From: Micromonospora peucetia
GTDB taxonomy: Bacteria; Actinomycetota; Actinomycetes; Mycobacteriales; Micromonosporaceae
Assembly: GCF_900091625.1 (NCBI RefSeq)
Contig: NZ_FMIC01000002.1
Coordinates: 1,798,001-1,862,000, forward strand
Length of the DNA: 64,000 nt
Reading direction: 5' to 3'
In this document: piece by piece, positions 48,893 to 57,221 of the stretch
Layout of the letters: every line of letters starts with the position of its first letter
Position numbering within the stretch: position 1 is the stretch's first letter
Translations under genes and position numbers: made by a program
The notes under the pieces: generated by a model
Seen by the model: the letters and a program-made list of their open reading frames with translations, nothing else
Database searches by the model: none
What the model was told of the DNA's origin: nothing

Positions 48893-50242
48893 ATGTTCAA
48901 GTCACGCGCCTCGCGGGCGGCCACCCTGGCTGCCTGCGCGACGTTCCTGCTCGCCACGAGCGCCTGCGGGACCGAGGAGCCAGACGAGGCGACCACCCAC
49001 CAGGTGCGCCTCTACGGCATCGACGGCAACATGCTGAACTCGTATCCTGCCGAGCTGAAGGACCGCGCCGACCTCGTCGACGGGATGAAGGGCACCACGC
49101 CGCTGACGCCCCTGCCGGAGGACTTCAAGAACCGGCTCCGGTCCGTCGATCCGAAGCTGGCGGACTTCTCCTACGCCGCCGAGGCGTACGACGCGGTGCT
49201 CATCAGCGCGATCGCCGCCCAACTCGCGGGCACGACGGAGCCGGCCGCCATCGCGAAGCAGATCGTCGGCGTCACCAACGGCGGGCAGCGCTGTGAGACC
49301 GCCGTGGAGTGCCTGAGCCTGGCACGGGCGGGTCAGGACGTGGAGTACCGCAGCGTCTCGCTGACCCGGGCCGGTTTCACCGACGCCGGCGAGCCGTCCA
49401 CCGCCAGCTACGCCACCCTGCACTTCGACGGGCAGCAGCTCAACGACGGCAAGACGGAGTTCGTCGGGGCCGGCGACGAGTCGGCCGCGAGCACCAAGGC
49501 CCCGCCGAAGGGAAAGAAGCAGCGGGGTGGCCGCACCGACCGCAGTGACGGATCCCCGCTGGTCATCGGCGGCCTGATGCCGCAGACCGGTGACCTGTCC
49601 CTCGCGAACCCGCCGATGGCCGCCGGCGTCGCCCTGGCGATCAGGGAGATCAACGCGGCCGGCGGGGTGCTCGGCGAGCCGGTGGTCTGGATCGACGGGG
49701 ACGACGGCACGAACCCGGCCATCGCCAAGGCCACCGTGGCCAGCCACGTCGCGCGGAACGTCCACGTCATCATCGGCGCCGGCGCCTCCGGCATCTCCCG
49801 CGAGGTGCTTCCCCAGGTTGTGGCGGCCGGGAAGGTGCTGTTCGCCCCGTCGAACACCGACGCCAGCCTGACCGAGCTGGACGACAACGGCCTCTACTTC
49901 CGCACCGCCCCGCCGGACAGCCTCCAGGGCCGGGCGCTGGCCGACGTGATCCTCCGCGACGGGCCGCAGAAGATCGCCATCGTGGCCCGCAACGACTCGT
50001 ACGGCAAGGGCCTCCAGGGCAACGTCCGGGCCGAGCTGGAACGGGCCGGCATCGGCGGCGACCGGCTGAAGCTGCTGACCTACGACCCGCCGGCCGACGC
50101 CAAGGCGAGCCCGGTGGACTTCACCGCCGGTGCGAAGGAGATCAAGGACTTCGGTGCGGAGGCTGTGCTGATCATCGGCTTCGCGGAGTCCGCGCAGGTG
50201 ATCCGGGGCCTCGCCGACGCCGGGGTGCAGATCCGGCACTGA
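48893..50242 (+). CDS. Branched-chain-amino-acid-type binding lipoprotein, circularly permuted
   Basis: 449 residues, lipidation Cys25 in LATSAC. The mature chain starts with what is normally the C-terminal lobe of a LivJ-type receptor (36-185: LYGIDGN, GTTPLTPLPEDF, YAAEAYDAVLISAIAAQ, the Cys134/Cys140 pair, AGEPSTASYATLHFDG), then a Lys/Gly linker (186-220), and ends with the normal N-terminal lobe (222-449: VIGGLMPQTGDLSL, REINAAGGVLG, GDDGTNPA, FRTAPPDSLQG, IVARNDSYGKG, VLIIGFAESAQVIRGLADAG). The fold is complete but joined at the hinge in the opposite order. No permease or ATPase gene is adjacent. Confidence 0.88.
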   Translation: MFKSRASRAATLAACATFLLATSACGTEEPDEATTHQVRLYGIDGNMLNSYPAELKDRADLVDGMKGTTPLTPLPEDFKNRLRSVDPKLADFSYAAEAYDAVLISAIAAQLAGTTEPAAIAKQIVGVTNGGQRCETAVECLSLARAGQDVEYRSVSLTRAGFTDAGEPSTASYATLHFDGQQLNDGKTEFVGAGDESAASTKAPPKGKKQRGGRTDRSDGSPLVIGGLMPQTGDLSLANPPMAAGVALAIREINAAGGVLGEPVVWIDGDDGTNPAIAKATVASHVARNVHVIIGAGASGISREVLPQVVAAGKVLFAPSNTDASLTELDDNGLYFRTAPPDSLQGRALADVILRDGPQKIAIVARNDSYGKGLQGNVRAELERAGIGGDRLKLLTYDPPADAKASPVDFTAGAKEIKDFGAEAVLIIGFAESAQVIRGLADAGVQIRH

Positions 50243-50262
50243 GCCGCCACCCGTCGGACCCG

Positions 50263-50293
50263 GACGGCCGCACCGGTGACCGGTGCGGCCGTC
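50263..50293. terminator. Perfect hairpin between convergent genes
   Basis: GACGGCCGCACCGG (50263-50276), loop TGA, CCGGTGCGGCCGTC (50280-50293): a 14-bp perfect stem. Confidence 0.9.
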
Positions 50294-50305
50294 GCCGTCC
50301 AGAAC

Positions 50306-51049
50306 TCAGCGGGGGCGTCGCCGCTCCAGGAACTCCGTCATCCGCCGGTGCTTCTCCTCGTCCTCGAAGAGCACCGCCTGGCTGACCAGGTCGAGGTGTG
50401 GGTGCGCGGCTGCCGGCGCGTCGACCGCCAGCTTGGTCAGCCGCAGCGCCAGCGCGGACCCCTTCGCCATCTCGTCGAGCAGCCCGTGCGCCGTGGGCAG
50501 CAGCTCGGCGGGCTCGGCCACCACCCGGTTGACCAGGCCGATCCGCAGCGCCTCCTCGGCGTCCACCCGGCGGCCGGTGAAGAGCAGCTCCTTGGCCCGG
50601 GCCTCACCGACCAGCGCCGGCAGCCGGTGGGTCGCGCCCGCCCCGGCCAGGATCCCCAACCGGACCTCCGGCTGGCCGAACACCGCCCGCGCCGTGCAGA
50701 CCCGCAGATCGCAGGCGTACGCCAGTTCGGCGCCCCCGCCCAGCGCGGGCCCGTCCACCGCCGCCACGGTCGGCATCGGCAGTGCCCGGATCCGGGCGAA
50801 GGCCGCCGAGTTGATCGCCGCGAGGGCGTCCAGCCGGCCCCGCTCGCGCAGTTGCCCGATGTCCGCCCCACCGGCGAAGATCCCCTCGGTGCCGCCGGTG
50901 AGTAGCAGCAGGCGGGGCCGCGCCTCCAGGTCCGCGCAGACCTGGTGCAGCTCGGCGATCAGGTCCGCGTCGATGGCGTTGCGCTTCTCCGGCCGGTCGA
51001 GCGTGACCACCAGCCGGTCCGGATGCTCCTCGATCCGCAGCCCACTCAT
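50306..51049 (-). CDS. Enoyl-CoA hydratase
   Basis: 247 residues. GGTEGIFAGGADIGQL and GPALGGGAELAYACDLRV give the oxyanion hole and the catalytic Glu region (AELAYACDLRVCTARAVFGQPEVRLG). It hydrates trans-2-enoyl-CoA in beta-oxidation. Overlaps the dehydrogenase gene by 4 bp (ATGA), so the two are co-translated. Confidence 0.93.
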   Translation of the reverse strand: MSGLRIEEHPDRLVVTLDRPEKRNAIDADLIAELHQVCADLEARPRLLLLTGGTEGIFAGGADIGQLRERGRLDALAAINSAAFARIRALPMPTVAAVDGPALGGGAELAYACDLRVCTARAVFGQPEVRLGILAGAGATHRLPALVGEARAKELLFTGRRVDAEEALRIGLVNRVVAEPAELLPTAHGLLDEMAKGSALALRLTKLAVDAPAAAHPHLDLVSQAVLFEDEEKHRRMTEFLERRRPR

Positions 51050-51903
51050 GATCTCTGCCCGCCTTCCCAGCGGTAGAAGCCCTGGCCGGACTTCTTGCCC
51101 AGGCGGCCGGCGGCCACCATCTCCTCAAGCAGCGGCGGCGGCGCGAACCGGTCCCCGTACGCGGCCTGGAGGGTGCGCGCGATGTCCAGCCGCACGTCCA
51201 GCCCGACCAGGTCGGTCAGTTCCAGCGGGCCGACCGGGTGCCGGTAGCCGAGCACCATCGCCTTGTCGATGTCGGCGGGGCTGGCCACCCCGTCGGCGAC
51301 CATCCGGATCGCCTCCAGCCCGAGGGTGACCCCGAGCCGGGAGGTGGCGAAGCCCGGCATGTCGCGTACGACGACGGGGTCCTTCCCCAACCGGCCGGCG
51401 AGCGTGACCGCCTCGGCGGTGGTCCCCTCGGCGGTGGCCGGGCCGACCACGACCTCCAGCAGCGCCATCGCCCAGACCGGGTTGAAGAAGTGCAGCCCGA
51501 GGAAGCGCTCCGGTCGGGCCAGCCCCTCGGCCAGCGTGGCGATCGGGATGCTGGAGGTGTTGCTGCCCAGCAGCGCCGGCCGCAACGTCTCGGCCTCGCG
51601 CAGCACCGCCCGCTTCAGGTCCGGTCGCTCCGGTACGGCCTCCACCACCACGGCCGGCTCCTCGGCGACCTCGGCGAGCCCCGCCCGCAGCCTCACCTGC
51701 CCCCGGTTCGTCGCGGCCTGGTCGGCGCTCAGCTTGCCGCGGGCCACCGCCCGGTCCCACAGCTCCCCGAGCCGCTCGACGGCCGCCGCGCCCCGCTCCC
51801 GGTCCACTTCGACCAGTTCGACGGCGTGCCCGGCCCCGGCCGCCACGTACGCGATGCCGAGCCCCATCGTGCCGGCCCCGACGACGACAAAGCGGTCGCT
51901 CAT
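51046..51903 (-). CDS. 3-hydroxyacyl-CoA dehydrogenase
   Basis: 285 residues, ATG at 51903 with GGGAGG upstream. N-terminal NAD-binding VVVGAGTMGLGIAYVAAGAG; the active-site region AEEPAVVVEAVPERPDLKRAVLREAE; HFFNP with the catalytic His; and C-terminal GKKSGQGFYRW. It oxidises 3-hydroxyacyl-CoA to 3-ketoacyl-CoA. With the hydratase encoded next, it covers two successive steps of beta-oxidation as separate proteins. Confidence 0.94.
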   Translation of the reverse strand: MSDRFVVVGAGTMGLGIAYVAAGAGHAVELVEVDRERGAAAVERLGELWDRAVARGKLSADQAATNRGQVRLRAGLAEVAEEPAVVVEAVPERPDLKRAVLREAETLRPALLGSNTSSIPIATLAEGLARPERFLGLHFFNPVWAMALLEVVVGPATAEGTTAEAVTLAGRLGKDPVVVRDMPGFATSRLGVTLGLEAIRMVADGVASPADIDKAMVLGYRHPVGPLELTDLVGLDVRLDIARTLQAAYGDRFAPPPLLEEMVAAGRLGKKSGQGFYRWEGGQRS

Positions 51904-52064
51904 GACGCCTCCCGGTCTCCGGTGGCGGGACGGGGTTGACCCGCGCCTCGCCGCCCGTTCCACTCGCTCATGGGCCGACCCTATGCAGCGGCGTTCTCCC
52001 CGGCATGCGTGGGGGCGCGGCGGATCGGGTACCACGGCCCTCAACCGAGGGAAGGACGGGCCAG

Positions 52065-52361
52065 ATGAGCCAGGCACCGGAGACCGTGCACGCCACCGAC
52101 GCCGCGGAGACCGTGGAGACCCGCGGAGACGAGCGGGTCGACCTGCTGCGCGCCGACACCAACAACGACGGCCGCACCGACGTCTGGGTGGCCGACACCG
52201 ACGGGGACGGCAAGCCCGACCTGTTCCAGTTCGACACCGACGGGGACGGCAAGGTGGACATCACGATGGTCGACCTCGACGAGGACGGCACCCCGGACGA
52301 GGTGGTCGACGGCGACGGCGGGTTGCCGCCCGAGCCGCTCCCCCCGACCGTCCAGGTCTGA
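52065..52361 (+). CDS. Small acidic protein with tandem calcium-binding loops
   Basis: 98 residues. Four or five DxDxDG-type loops in tandem: DTNNDGRTD, DTDGDGKPD, DTDGDGKVD, DLDEDGTPD and DGDG. These match EF-hand or thrombospondin-3-type calcium loops, but the flanking segments lack the helices of an EF-hand. No signal peptide or anchor, so unusually it would be cytosolic. Preceded by GAAGGA. No partner visible. Confidence 0.75.
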   Translation: MSQAPETVHATDAAETVETRGDERVDLLRADTNNDGRTDVWVADTDGDGKPDLFQFDTDGDGKVDITMVDLDEDGTPDEVVDGDGGLPPEPLPPTVQV

Positions 52362-52468
52362 GACCTCCGCCGGGTTCCCGCGACTGGCGGGAGCCCGGCG
52401 TCGGCGTCCGGGGCTGTGCCGTCCGGCGCGTCGGGCGCGGTCCCACCGCCGGACTGCCGGCCCGGACG

Positions 52469-53248
52469 TCAGCCGGCGAGGCGCAGGGTGGCCAGATAGT
52501 ACGGTGCGTCCTGATCGTCCACGTCGGTCAGTCGCCAGCCGCTGCCCCGGACCAGCTCGGCCAGCTCGTCCGGGGAGCAGACCAGGTAGTCGAACCACTC
52601 GGTGCCCAGCTCCCGGTAGCGCAGTCGGAGCCGGAGCTGCCCACCGAAGCGTCCCCGGCGCCGGTTGCGCTCGTGGTAGCCCGTCTGCACCGGGTCCCGG
52701 GTGCCGTACGGGTCGGTGCCCTGGGCGATGACCTGGGCCCCCGGCCGGGCCAACGCGGCGAGCGCGGCCAGCAGGGCCGGTGCCCCTTCCCGCCCTTCCA
52801 GCAGGCCGACGTTGTTGCCGAGCAGCAGGAACGTGTCGTAGCGGTGCCCGTCCGCCACGTGCGCGGCGGCTGTGCCGTGCACCAGCTCGCGTACGCCCCG
52901 GCGGCGGCAGACGGCCAGTGCCCCGGCCGAGGTGTCCAGCCCGGTCACGGGCACGTCCCGTTCCTGGAGCAGCAGCGCGATCCGGCCCGCCCCGACCCCG
53001 ACGTCCAGGGTCGCGCCCCGGACCCGGTCCACGGCCCGGTGGTCGTACGGTTGCCAGTCCGCCGGCCCGTCCAGGTAGTGCGCGGCGGGTGCGCCGTTGA
53101 TGAGCCCGTCGTCCCGCTCGATGATCTCGATGACCGGTCGCGGCAGCCGCCCGCCGGCCAGCGGGCGGGGACCGATCCCGGTGGCCACGGCGTACGCGTC
53201 GCGCAGCATCTCTCCGAACACGTCACCGATCTGTGGCTCCGCCGTCAC
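52469..53248 (-). CDS. SAM-dependent methyltransferase
   Basis: 259 residues. The SAM-binding motif I reads TLDVGVGAGRIALLL (GxGxG), preceded by the acidic helix of motif I and followed by VTGLDTSAGALAVCRRRG (motif II) and DTFLLLGNNVGLLEG. Substrate not evident. The GTG at 53248 lies seven bases after a possible -10 (TAGCGT) and may be leaderless; GTG 53257 is an alternative. Divergent from the PPOX gene by 54 bp. Confidence 0.85.
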   Translation of the reverse strand: MTAEPQIGDVFGEMLRDAYAVATGIGPRPLAGGRLPRPVIEIIERDDGLINGAPAAHYLDGPADWQPYDHRAVDRVRGATLDVGVGAGRIALLLQERDVPVTGLDTSAGALAVCRRRGVRELVHGTAAAHVADGHRYDTFLLLGNNVGLLEGREGAPALLAALAALARPGAQVIAQGTDPYGTRDPVQTGYHERNRRRGRFGGQLRLRLRYRELGTEWFDYLVCSPDELAELVRGSGWRLTDVDDQDAPYYLATLRLAG

Positions 53249-53302
53249 GGGCTTCACGCTATCCGGCCGGTCAGTAAGCCGCACCGGCCGTATCCTGGCG
53301 GG

Positions 53303-53701
53303 GTGACCACCCTGGACCGCCTCGGCGCGGAGAAGTACATCCTGCTCACGACCTTCCGCAAGGACGGTCGGGCGGTGCCGACCCCGGTCTGGGCGGTGCG
53401 CGACGGCGACGCGCTGGCGGTATGGTCGGCGGCGGACGCCGGCAAGGTGAAGCGGATCCGGCGCAGCGGCGACGTCCTGGTGGCGCCGTGTGACGTCCGT
53501 GGCCGGCCGCACGGCGAGGCGGTCGCCGCCCACGCGACCCTCTGCGACCCGGCCGGCACCCGGCGGGTACGCGACCTGATCAAGCGGAAGTACCGGCTCA
53601 TCGGGCGGCTCAGCCTGCTCGGCAGCCGGCTGCGTCGCGGCGAGGGCGGGACGGTCGGCATCCGGGTCGCCCTCGCGGACCGGCCGCCGACCGGCGCCTG
53701 A
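53303..53701 (+). CDS. PPOX-class (F420- or FMN-dependent) oxidoreductase
   Basis: 132 residues of the split-barrel flavin/F420 fold: KYILLTTFRKDGRAVPTPVW at the N-terminus, SGDVLVAPCDVRGRPHG in the middle. Members bind F420 or FMN; the PVWAV pattern is the one I associate with F420-type DDN-like proteins, but this is weak. The GTG at 53303 lies six bases after TATCCT, so the transcript may be leaderless. Confidence 0.8.
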   Translation: MTTLDRLGAEKYILLTTFRKDGRAVPTPVWAVRDGDALAVWSAADAGKVKRIRRSGDVLVAPCDVRGRPHGEAVAAHATLCDPAGTRRVRDLIKRKYRLIGRLSLLGSRLRRGEGGTVGIRVALADRPPTGA

Positions 53702-53730
53702 TCCGCGCCCGCCAGCGGGTACCCGGACAC

Positions 53731-53767
53731 GACGGAGGGCGGCGGACCATGTCCGTCGCCCTCCGTC
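53731..53767. terminator. Large hairpin between convergent genes
   Basis: GACGGAGGGCGGCGGAC (53731-53747) pairs with GTCCGTCGCCCTCCGTC (53751-53767), 17 bp with one G-T pair and a 3-nt loop. Serves the PPOX gene and bldC. Confidence 0.9.
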
Positions 53768-53790
53768 ACACCTGTCTGACTCCCGGCTGG

Positions 53791-54000
53791 TCAGTCTCCC
53801 TGACGTTGCTGCGGGATCTGCCCCTGCAACAGCGCCCTGACCTCCGACTCCCGGTATCGACGGTGGCCACCCAGCGTGCGGATGGCGCTGAGCTTGCCCG
53901 CTTTTGCCCACCGGGTCACCGTCTTCGGGTCGACACGGAACATCGACGCCACCTCGGCCGGTGTAAGTAGCGGCTCTGGTTCGTGCGTTCGCGATGCCAT
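53791..54000 (-). CDS. bldC: BldC-type MerR-like developmental regulator
   Basis: 69 residues comprising little more than a winged HTH: PLLTPAEVASMFRVDPKTVTRWAKAGKLSAIRTLGGHRRYRESEVRALL. This is near-identical by eye to Streptomyces BldC, which binds direct repeats as head-to-tail oligomers and controls the onset of development. Gene order bldC - hypothetical - valine dehydrogenase matches Streptomyces coelicolor (SCO4091-SCO4090-SCO4089 as I recall), supporting orthology. Confidence 0.95.
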   Translation of the reverse strand: MASRTHEPEPLLTPAEVASMFRVDPKTVTRWAKAGKLSAIRTLGGHRRYRESEVRALLQGQIPQQRQGD

Positions 54001-54176
54001 CGGTCACTCCTCCACATGTATAGACATCGGCCGGGGTCCCGCCGGCCGACGCGTCTCCCATGGTCCGGCTAGTCCCCGATGTCCGACATGGGCCGAACGG
54101 CCGAACGTCCCTAGACGGACGGATGAACCATGCCCGATTTATGCGTCTTTTACACGGTAGAAAGTACCTTATTCGG

Positions 54177-54205
54177 ACTCATGATCACGGTTCGTGATGC
54201 GTCAA
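54177..54205 (-). promoter_or_regulatory. bldC promoter with palindrome in the spacer
   Basis: On the minus strand TTGACG (54200-54205) is followed after 17 bp by ATGAGT (54177-54182). ATCACGGTTCGTGAT (54184-54198), a palindrome with a 3-bp centre, fills the spacer, where a bound repressor would block the polymerase. The leader to bldC is about 175 nt and unusually A+T-rich for this genome. Confidence 0.55.
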
Positions 54206-54251
54206 CTACGAACTCGCCTCGACTTGGGAGCGCTCCCTGGGCGGTTTCGTA

Positions 54252-55091
54252 TCAGTTGCACCGTTCCAGCAACTGCACCGCGCGCCAGCGCGCGACCAGC
54301 CTGTCGTACGCCGCCGAGGCCTCCTCGGCCTCGCCCTGGGACAGCCCGGCGAGCCCTTTCGCCACCAGCTCCGGCGAGTCGTCGGCGGCCAGCGTCTCGT
54401 CCGACAGCAGCTCGACCAGGCCGCCGTAGTCCAGCTCCACCAACGAACGGGGGTGGAACTCCTCCAGCCAGCGGGCGGCCTCCTCGACCGCCTCCGTGAT
54501 CGGCGCGTCGCCGATCGACTTGCGCAGCACCGACAGGGCCCGGGACGAGCGGCGTCGCGCCTTGGAGATCTCCGTCCGGTAGCGCAGCGCCCGTCGCCCT
54601 GGCCGGGTCACGTGGTGCCGCTCCTCCGCTTCGAAGAGCACGAACCAGCGCAGCGGCACGCCCCAGGTGGCGGTCTGCTCGTGCACCCGCGGCACGCCGT
54701 GCTCCAACACCCGTGCCCCGCTGCGCCAGTCCTCCACCGCGGCCTTCGCCTGACCGGCCAGCACCGGCGGGACGAAGGCGTCAGCCAGCACCGGCGGCAC
54801 CCCGTCGCGCGCGCTCAGCGCCGCCTCGGCCACCCGGATGCGCAGGTTCCACGGGCAGACCAGCAGGTTCTCGTCGGTCTCCAGGACGTACGCCTCGTCC
54901 GGCAGGTCGGGCAGCCTGGTCCAGCCGGCGCCGAGCGCCTCCAGCACCGACGACCGCTGCCGGCCCGGGCCCTCCACCGGTGCCACCGCCCGCCCCTGCT
55001 CGACGTAGCGCCGCCAGTACGCCTGGCGGTCCCGGTCGAAGGCGGTCAGCGGCTCGTACACGCGCAGGTATGAAGCGAAGAGCGACGGCAC
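54252..55091 (-). CDS. Conserved hypothetical protein between bldC and vdh
   Basis: 279 residues. Features: [34 protein letters not shown], a basic stretch [20 protein letters not shown] and a helical C-terminus with [23 protein letters not shown]. No enzymatic motif, no signal. The position is conserved between bldC and the amino-acid dehydrogenase in actinomycetes, so it is a bona fide gene; no function known to me. Confidence 0.8.
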   Translation of the reverse strand: MPSLFASYLRVYEPLTAFDRDRQAYWRRYVEQGRAVAPVEGPGRQRSSVLEALGAGWTRLPDLPDEAYVLETDENLLVCPWNLRIRVAEAALSARDGVPPVLADAFVPPVLAGQAKAAVEDWRSGARVLEHGVPRVHEQTATWGVPLRWFVLFEAEERHHVTRPGRRALRYRTEISKARRRSSRALSVLRKSIGDAPITEAVEEAARWLEEFHPRSLVELDYGGLVELLSDETLAADDSPELVAKGLAGLSQGEAEEASAAYDRLVARWRAVQLLERCN

Positions 55092-55262
55092 GGCGCGATC
55101 CTCCCACGAATTGGAACTCGACCGTCGTCGGCGGCGCGATCACGCACGCCGTGGGCGGCCGGGCGACGTCGGCCGATACTAGGCTCAGCAGCACCGGCAG
55201 CATCCCGCCGGCGTCCACAGGTCCGCGTCCCACAAGGACGCACCCCACACCAGGAGCGAGTC

Positions 55263-56342
55263 ATGGGTGTATTCGCCAGCAACGACGACCCCGGGTCCAG
55301 CGGTCACGAACAGGTCGTGTTCTGCCAGGACAAGCAGACCGGCCTCAAGGCGATCATCGGCATCTACTCCACCGCGCTCGGCCCGGCGCTCGGTGGGACC
55401 CGGTTCTACCCGTACGCCAGCGAGTCCGACGCCCTCGCCGACGTGCTCGACCTCTCCCGGGGCATGGCCTACAAGAACGCCCTGGCCGGGCTCGATCTGG
55501 GCGGCGGCAAGGCCGTCATCTGGGGTGACCCCGAGCGGATCAAGAGCGAGGCGCTGCTGCGCGCCTTCGGCCGTTTCGTGGAGTCCCTCGCCGGGCGCTA
55601 CTACACCGCCTGCGACGTCGGCACGTACGTCGCCGACATGGACGTGATCGCCCGCGAGACCTCGTACGTCACCGGCCGCAGCGTCGAGCACGGCGGCGCC
55701 GGCGACTCCTCGATCCTGACCGCCTGGGGCGTGTTCCAGGGTATGCGGGCCGCCGCCGAGCATGTCTGGGGCACCCCGACCCTCGCCGGCCGGCGGGTCG
55801 GCGTGGCCGGCCTGGGCAAGGTCGGGAAATACCTCGTCGGTCACCTGATCGAGGACGGCGCCGAGGTGGTGGCGACCGACGTCAACCCGAAGGCCCTTCA
55901 GTGGGCGCGCGCCACCCACCCGCAGGTCGCGCTGGTCGACGACGCCGCGCTGGTCGCCGCCGACATCGACGTGTACGCCCCGTGCGCCCTGGGCGGCGCG
56001 CTCGACGACGACACGGTGCCGGCGCTGCGCGCCAGGGTGGTCGCCGGCGCGGCCAACAACCAGCTCGCCCACTCCGGCATCGAGAAGATCCTCGCCGACC
56101 GGGGCATCCTCTACACGCCGGACTACGTGGTGAACGCCGGCGGCGTGATCCAGGTGGCGGACGAGATCGAGGGCTTCAACTTCGAGCGCGCCAAGCTGCG
56201 CGCCACCCGGATCTACGACACCACCCGGGAGATCCTGCGGCTGGCGGATGCCGAGGGCGTGCCGCCGGCGGTGGCGGCGGACCGGCTGGCGGAACGGCGG
56301 ATGGCCGACGTGGGTCGGCTACGCACGATTCACCTGCGTTGA
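55263..56342 (+). CDS. vdh: Valine/leucine dehydrogenase
   Basis: 359 residues of the Glu/Leu/Phe/Val dehydrogenase family. The substrate-binding Lys71 ([14 protein letters not shown]) and catalytic Lys83 are clear; the NAD fold [28 protein letters not shown] and [33 protein letters not shown] follow. It deaminates branched-chain amino acids to 2-oxo acids. Synteny with bldC supports naming it vdh. Divergent from the hypothetical protein across 171 bp. Confidence 0.93.
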   Translation: MGVFASNDDPGSSGHEQVVFCQDKQTGLKAIIGIYSTALGPALGGTRFYPYASESDALADVLDLSRGMAYKNALAGLDLGGGKAVIWGDPERIKSEALLRAFGRFVESLAGRYYTACDVGTYVADMDVIARETSYVTGRSVEHGGAGDSSILTAWGVFQGMRAAAEHVWGTPTLAGRRVGVAGLGKVGKYLVGHLIEDGAEVVATDVNPKALQWARATHPQVALVDDAALVAADIDVYAPCALGGALDDDTVPALRARVVAGAANNQLAHSGIEKILADRGILYTPDYVVNAGGVIQVADEIEGFNFERAKLRATRIYDTTREILRLADAEGVPPAVAADRLAERRMADVGRLRTIHLR

Positions 56343-56347
56343 CGGCC

Positions 56348-56377
56348 CCGGGGGCGGAGCGGTCGTTCCGCCCCCGG
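56348..56377 (+). terminator. Hairpin downstream of vdh
   Basis: CCGGGGGCGGA (56348-56358) pairs with TCCGCCCCCGG (56367-56377), loop of 8 nt, 6 bp past the stop. Confidence 0.9.
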
Positions 56378-56628
56378 CCCCGACGAGCCACGCGTCCCGT
56401 TAAGCTGGTTTCGTAGTGATTTGCCCGGTGTCACGGGCGCTCCCGGCATCGCCCCTTACCGAGTACAATCAGTCACGGCTGGATGACCGCGACGCGCGGC
56501 GCCGGTCGACGGTAACCCGAGGTGCCGAACGGTGGCATCCCCATGTACCGTAAGAGCCACGAGAGATGCCTGACGTCATCGGGGCCCGCCTTCGGGCTGC
56601 CCCGCATTCTGTGCGAGGGGGTCGAGCC

Positions 56629-56844
56629 ATGGGGCGCGGCCGTGCTAAGGCCAAGCAGACGAAGGTGGCCCGGGAGTTGAAGTACCACTCCCCGAACACC
56701 GACCTCACCGCCTTGCAGCGCGAACTGGCGGGTGCTGGTAAGTCTGAGCACAACTTCGACGACGACTACAAAGAGTATGTCGACGACGATGATGAGGATC
56801 ACGCGGGCGAAGACCCGGACACCTGGGTACGTCCGACCCGCTGA
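56629..56844 (+). CDS. DUF3073 protein
   Basis: 71 residues: MGRGRAKAKQTKVARELKYH, then SPNTDLTALQRELAG and a very acidic tail (DDDYKEYVDDDDED). This is the DUF3073 family, small and highly conserved in actinobacteria. The N-terminus resembles a nucleic-acid-binding basic patch, but no function is established. ATG with GAGGGGG upstream; the 286-bp leader holds no other gene. Confidence 0.92.
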   Translation: MGRGRAKAKQTKVARELKYHSPNTDLTALQRELAGAGKSEHNFDDDYKEYVDDDDEDHAGEDPDTWVRPTR

Positions 56845-56859
56845 CCTCCGGTAGCAAGC

Positions 56860-56888
56860 TGAGCACGCGGTGATCGCCCGCGTGCTCA
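56860..56888. terminator. Hairpin downstream of the DUF3073 gene
   Basis: TGAGCACGCG (56860-56869) pairs perfectly with CGCGTGCTCA (56879-56888) around a 9-nt loop. Confidence 0.75.
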
Positions 56889-56921
56889 CGCATGTGCCCA
56901 TCGAAGCGGCGCCAGCCCGAC

Positions 56922-56977
56922 GATCAGGGGCCTGCCCCGTTCGGAGAACCCTCCGGACGATCGGCAGGTCCCTGATC
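56922..56977 (-). terminator. Long hairpin just past the RiPP precursor gene
   Basis: GATCAGGGGCCTGCC (56922-56936) pairs with GGCAGGTCCCTGATC (56963-56977) with one mismatch; the loop contains a smaller CGGAG/CTCCG stem. It lies 10 bp beyond the precursor stop on the minus strand. Confidence 0.75.
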
Positions 56978-56987
56978 ACGGTCTGTC

Positions 56988-57221
56988 TCAGCGGGGGCGG
57001 TTGTTCCAGTTGTAGAACGTCGGGATGTTCTCGAAGTGGTTCCAGGCGCAGACGGCGCTCGCGCCGTCGCCGCCCGCCACCTCGGCCCGTAGTCGCCGCG
57101 CGACCTCGGCCTCGCGCAGGAGAGCGGTGAGTCCCGGCGCGGCTTCCCGCACCCGGTCGACGACCTCGTCCGGGGCGTCCGCCCTCCGGTCAGGCTGCCG
57201 GTGACTGATGGTCTCGGGCAT
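56988..57221 (-). CDS. RiPP precursor peptide with aromatic/Asn-rich C-terminus (cyclophane-type candidate)
   Basis: 77 residues, start ATG 57221 with GGAGGGAG and GGAGC upstream. A hydrophilic leader (1-55) with helix LTALLREAEVARRLRAEV precedes the core CAWNHFENIPTFYNWNNRPR (58-77): aromatics Trp60, Phe63, Phe69, Tyr70 and Trp72, with Asn two residues after Phe63 (N65), Phe69 (N71) and Trp72 (N74). Radical-SAM cyclophane peptides (triceptides) use exactly aromatic-x-Asn motifs. The gene overlaps the 3' end of the radical SAM gene by 32 bp. It resembles the AmcA group as I recall, but this is a pattern match. Confidence 0.75.
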   Translation of the reverse strand: MPETISHRQPDRRADAPDEVVDRVREAAPGLTALLREAEVARRLRAEVAGGDGASAVCAWNHFENIPTFYNWNNRPR

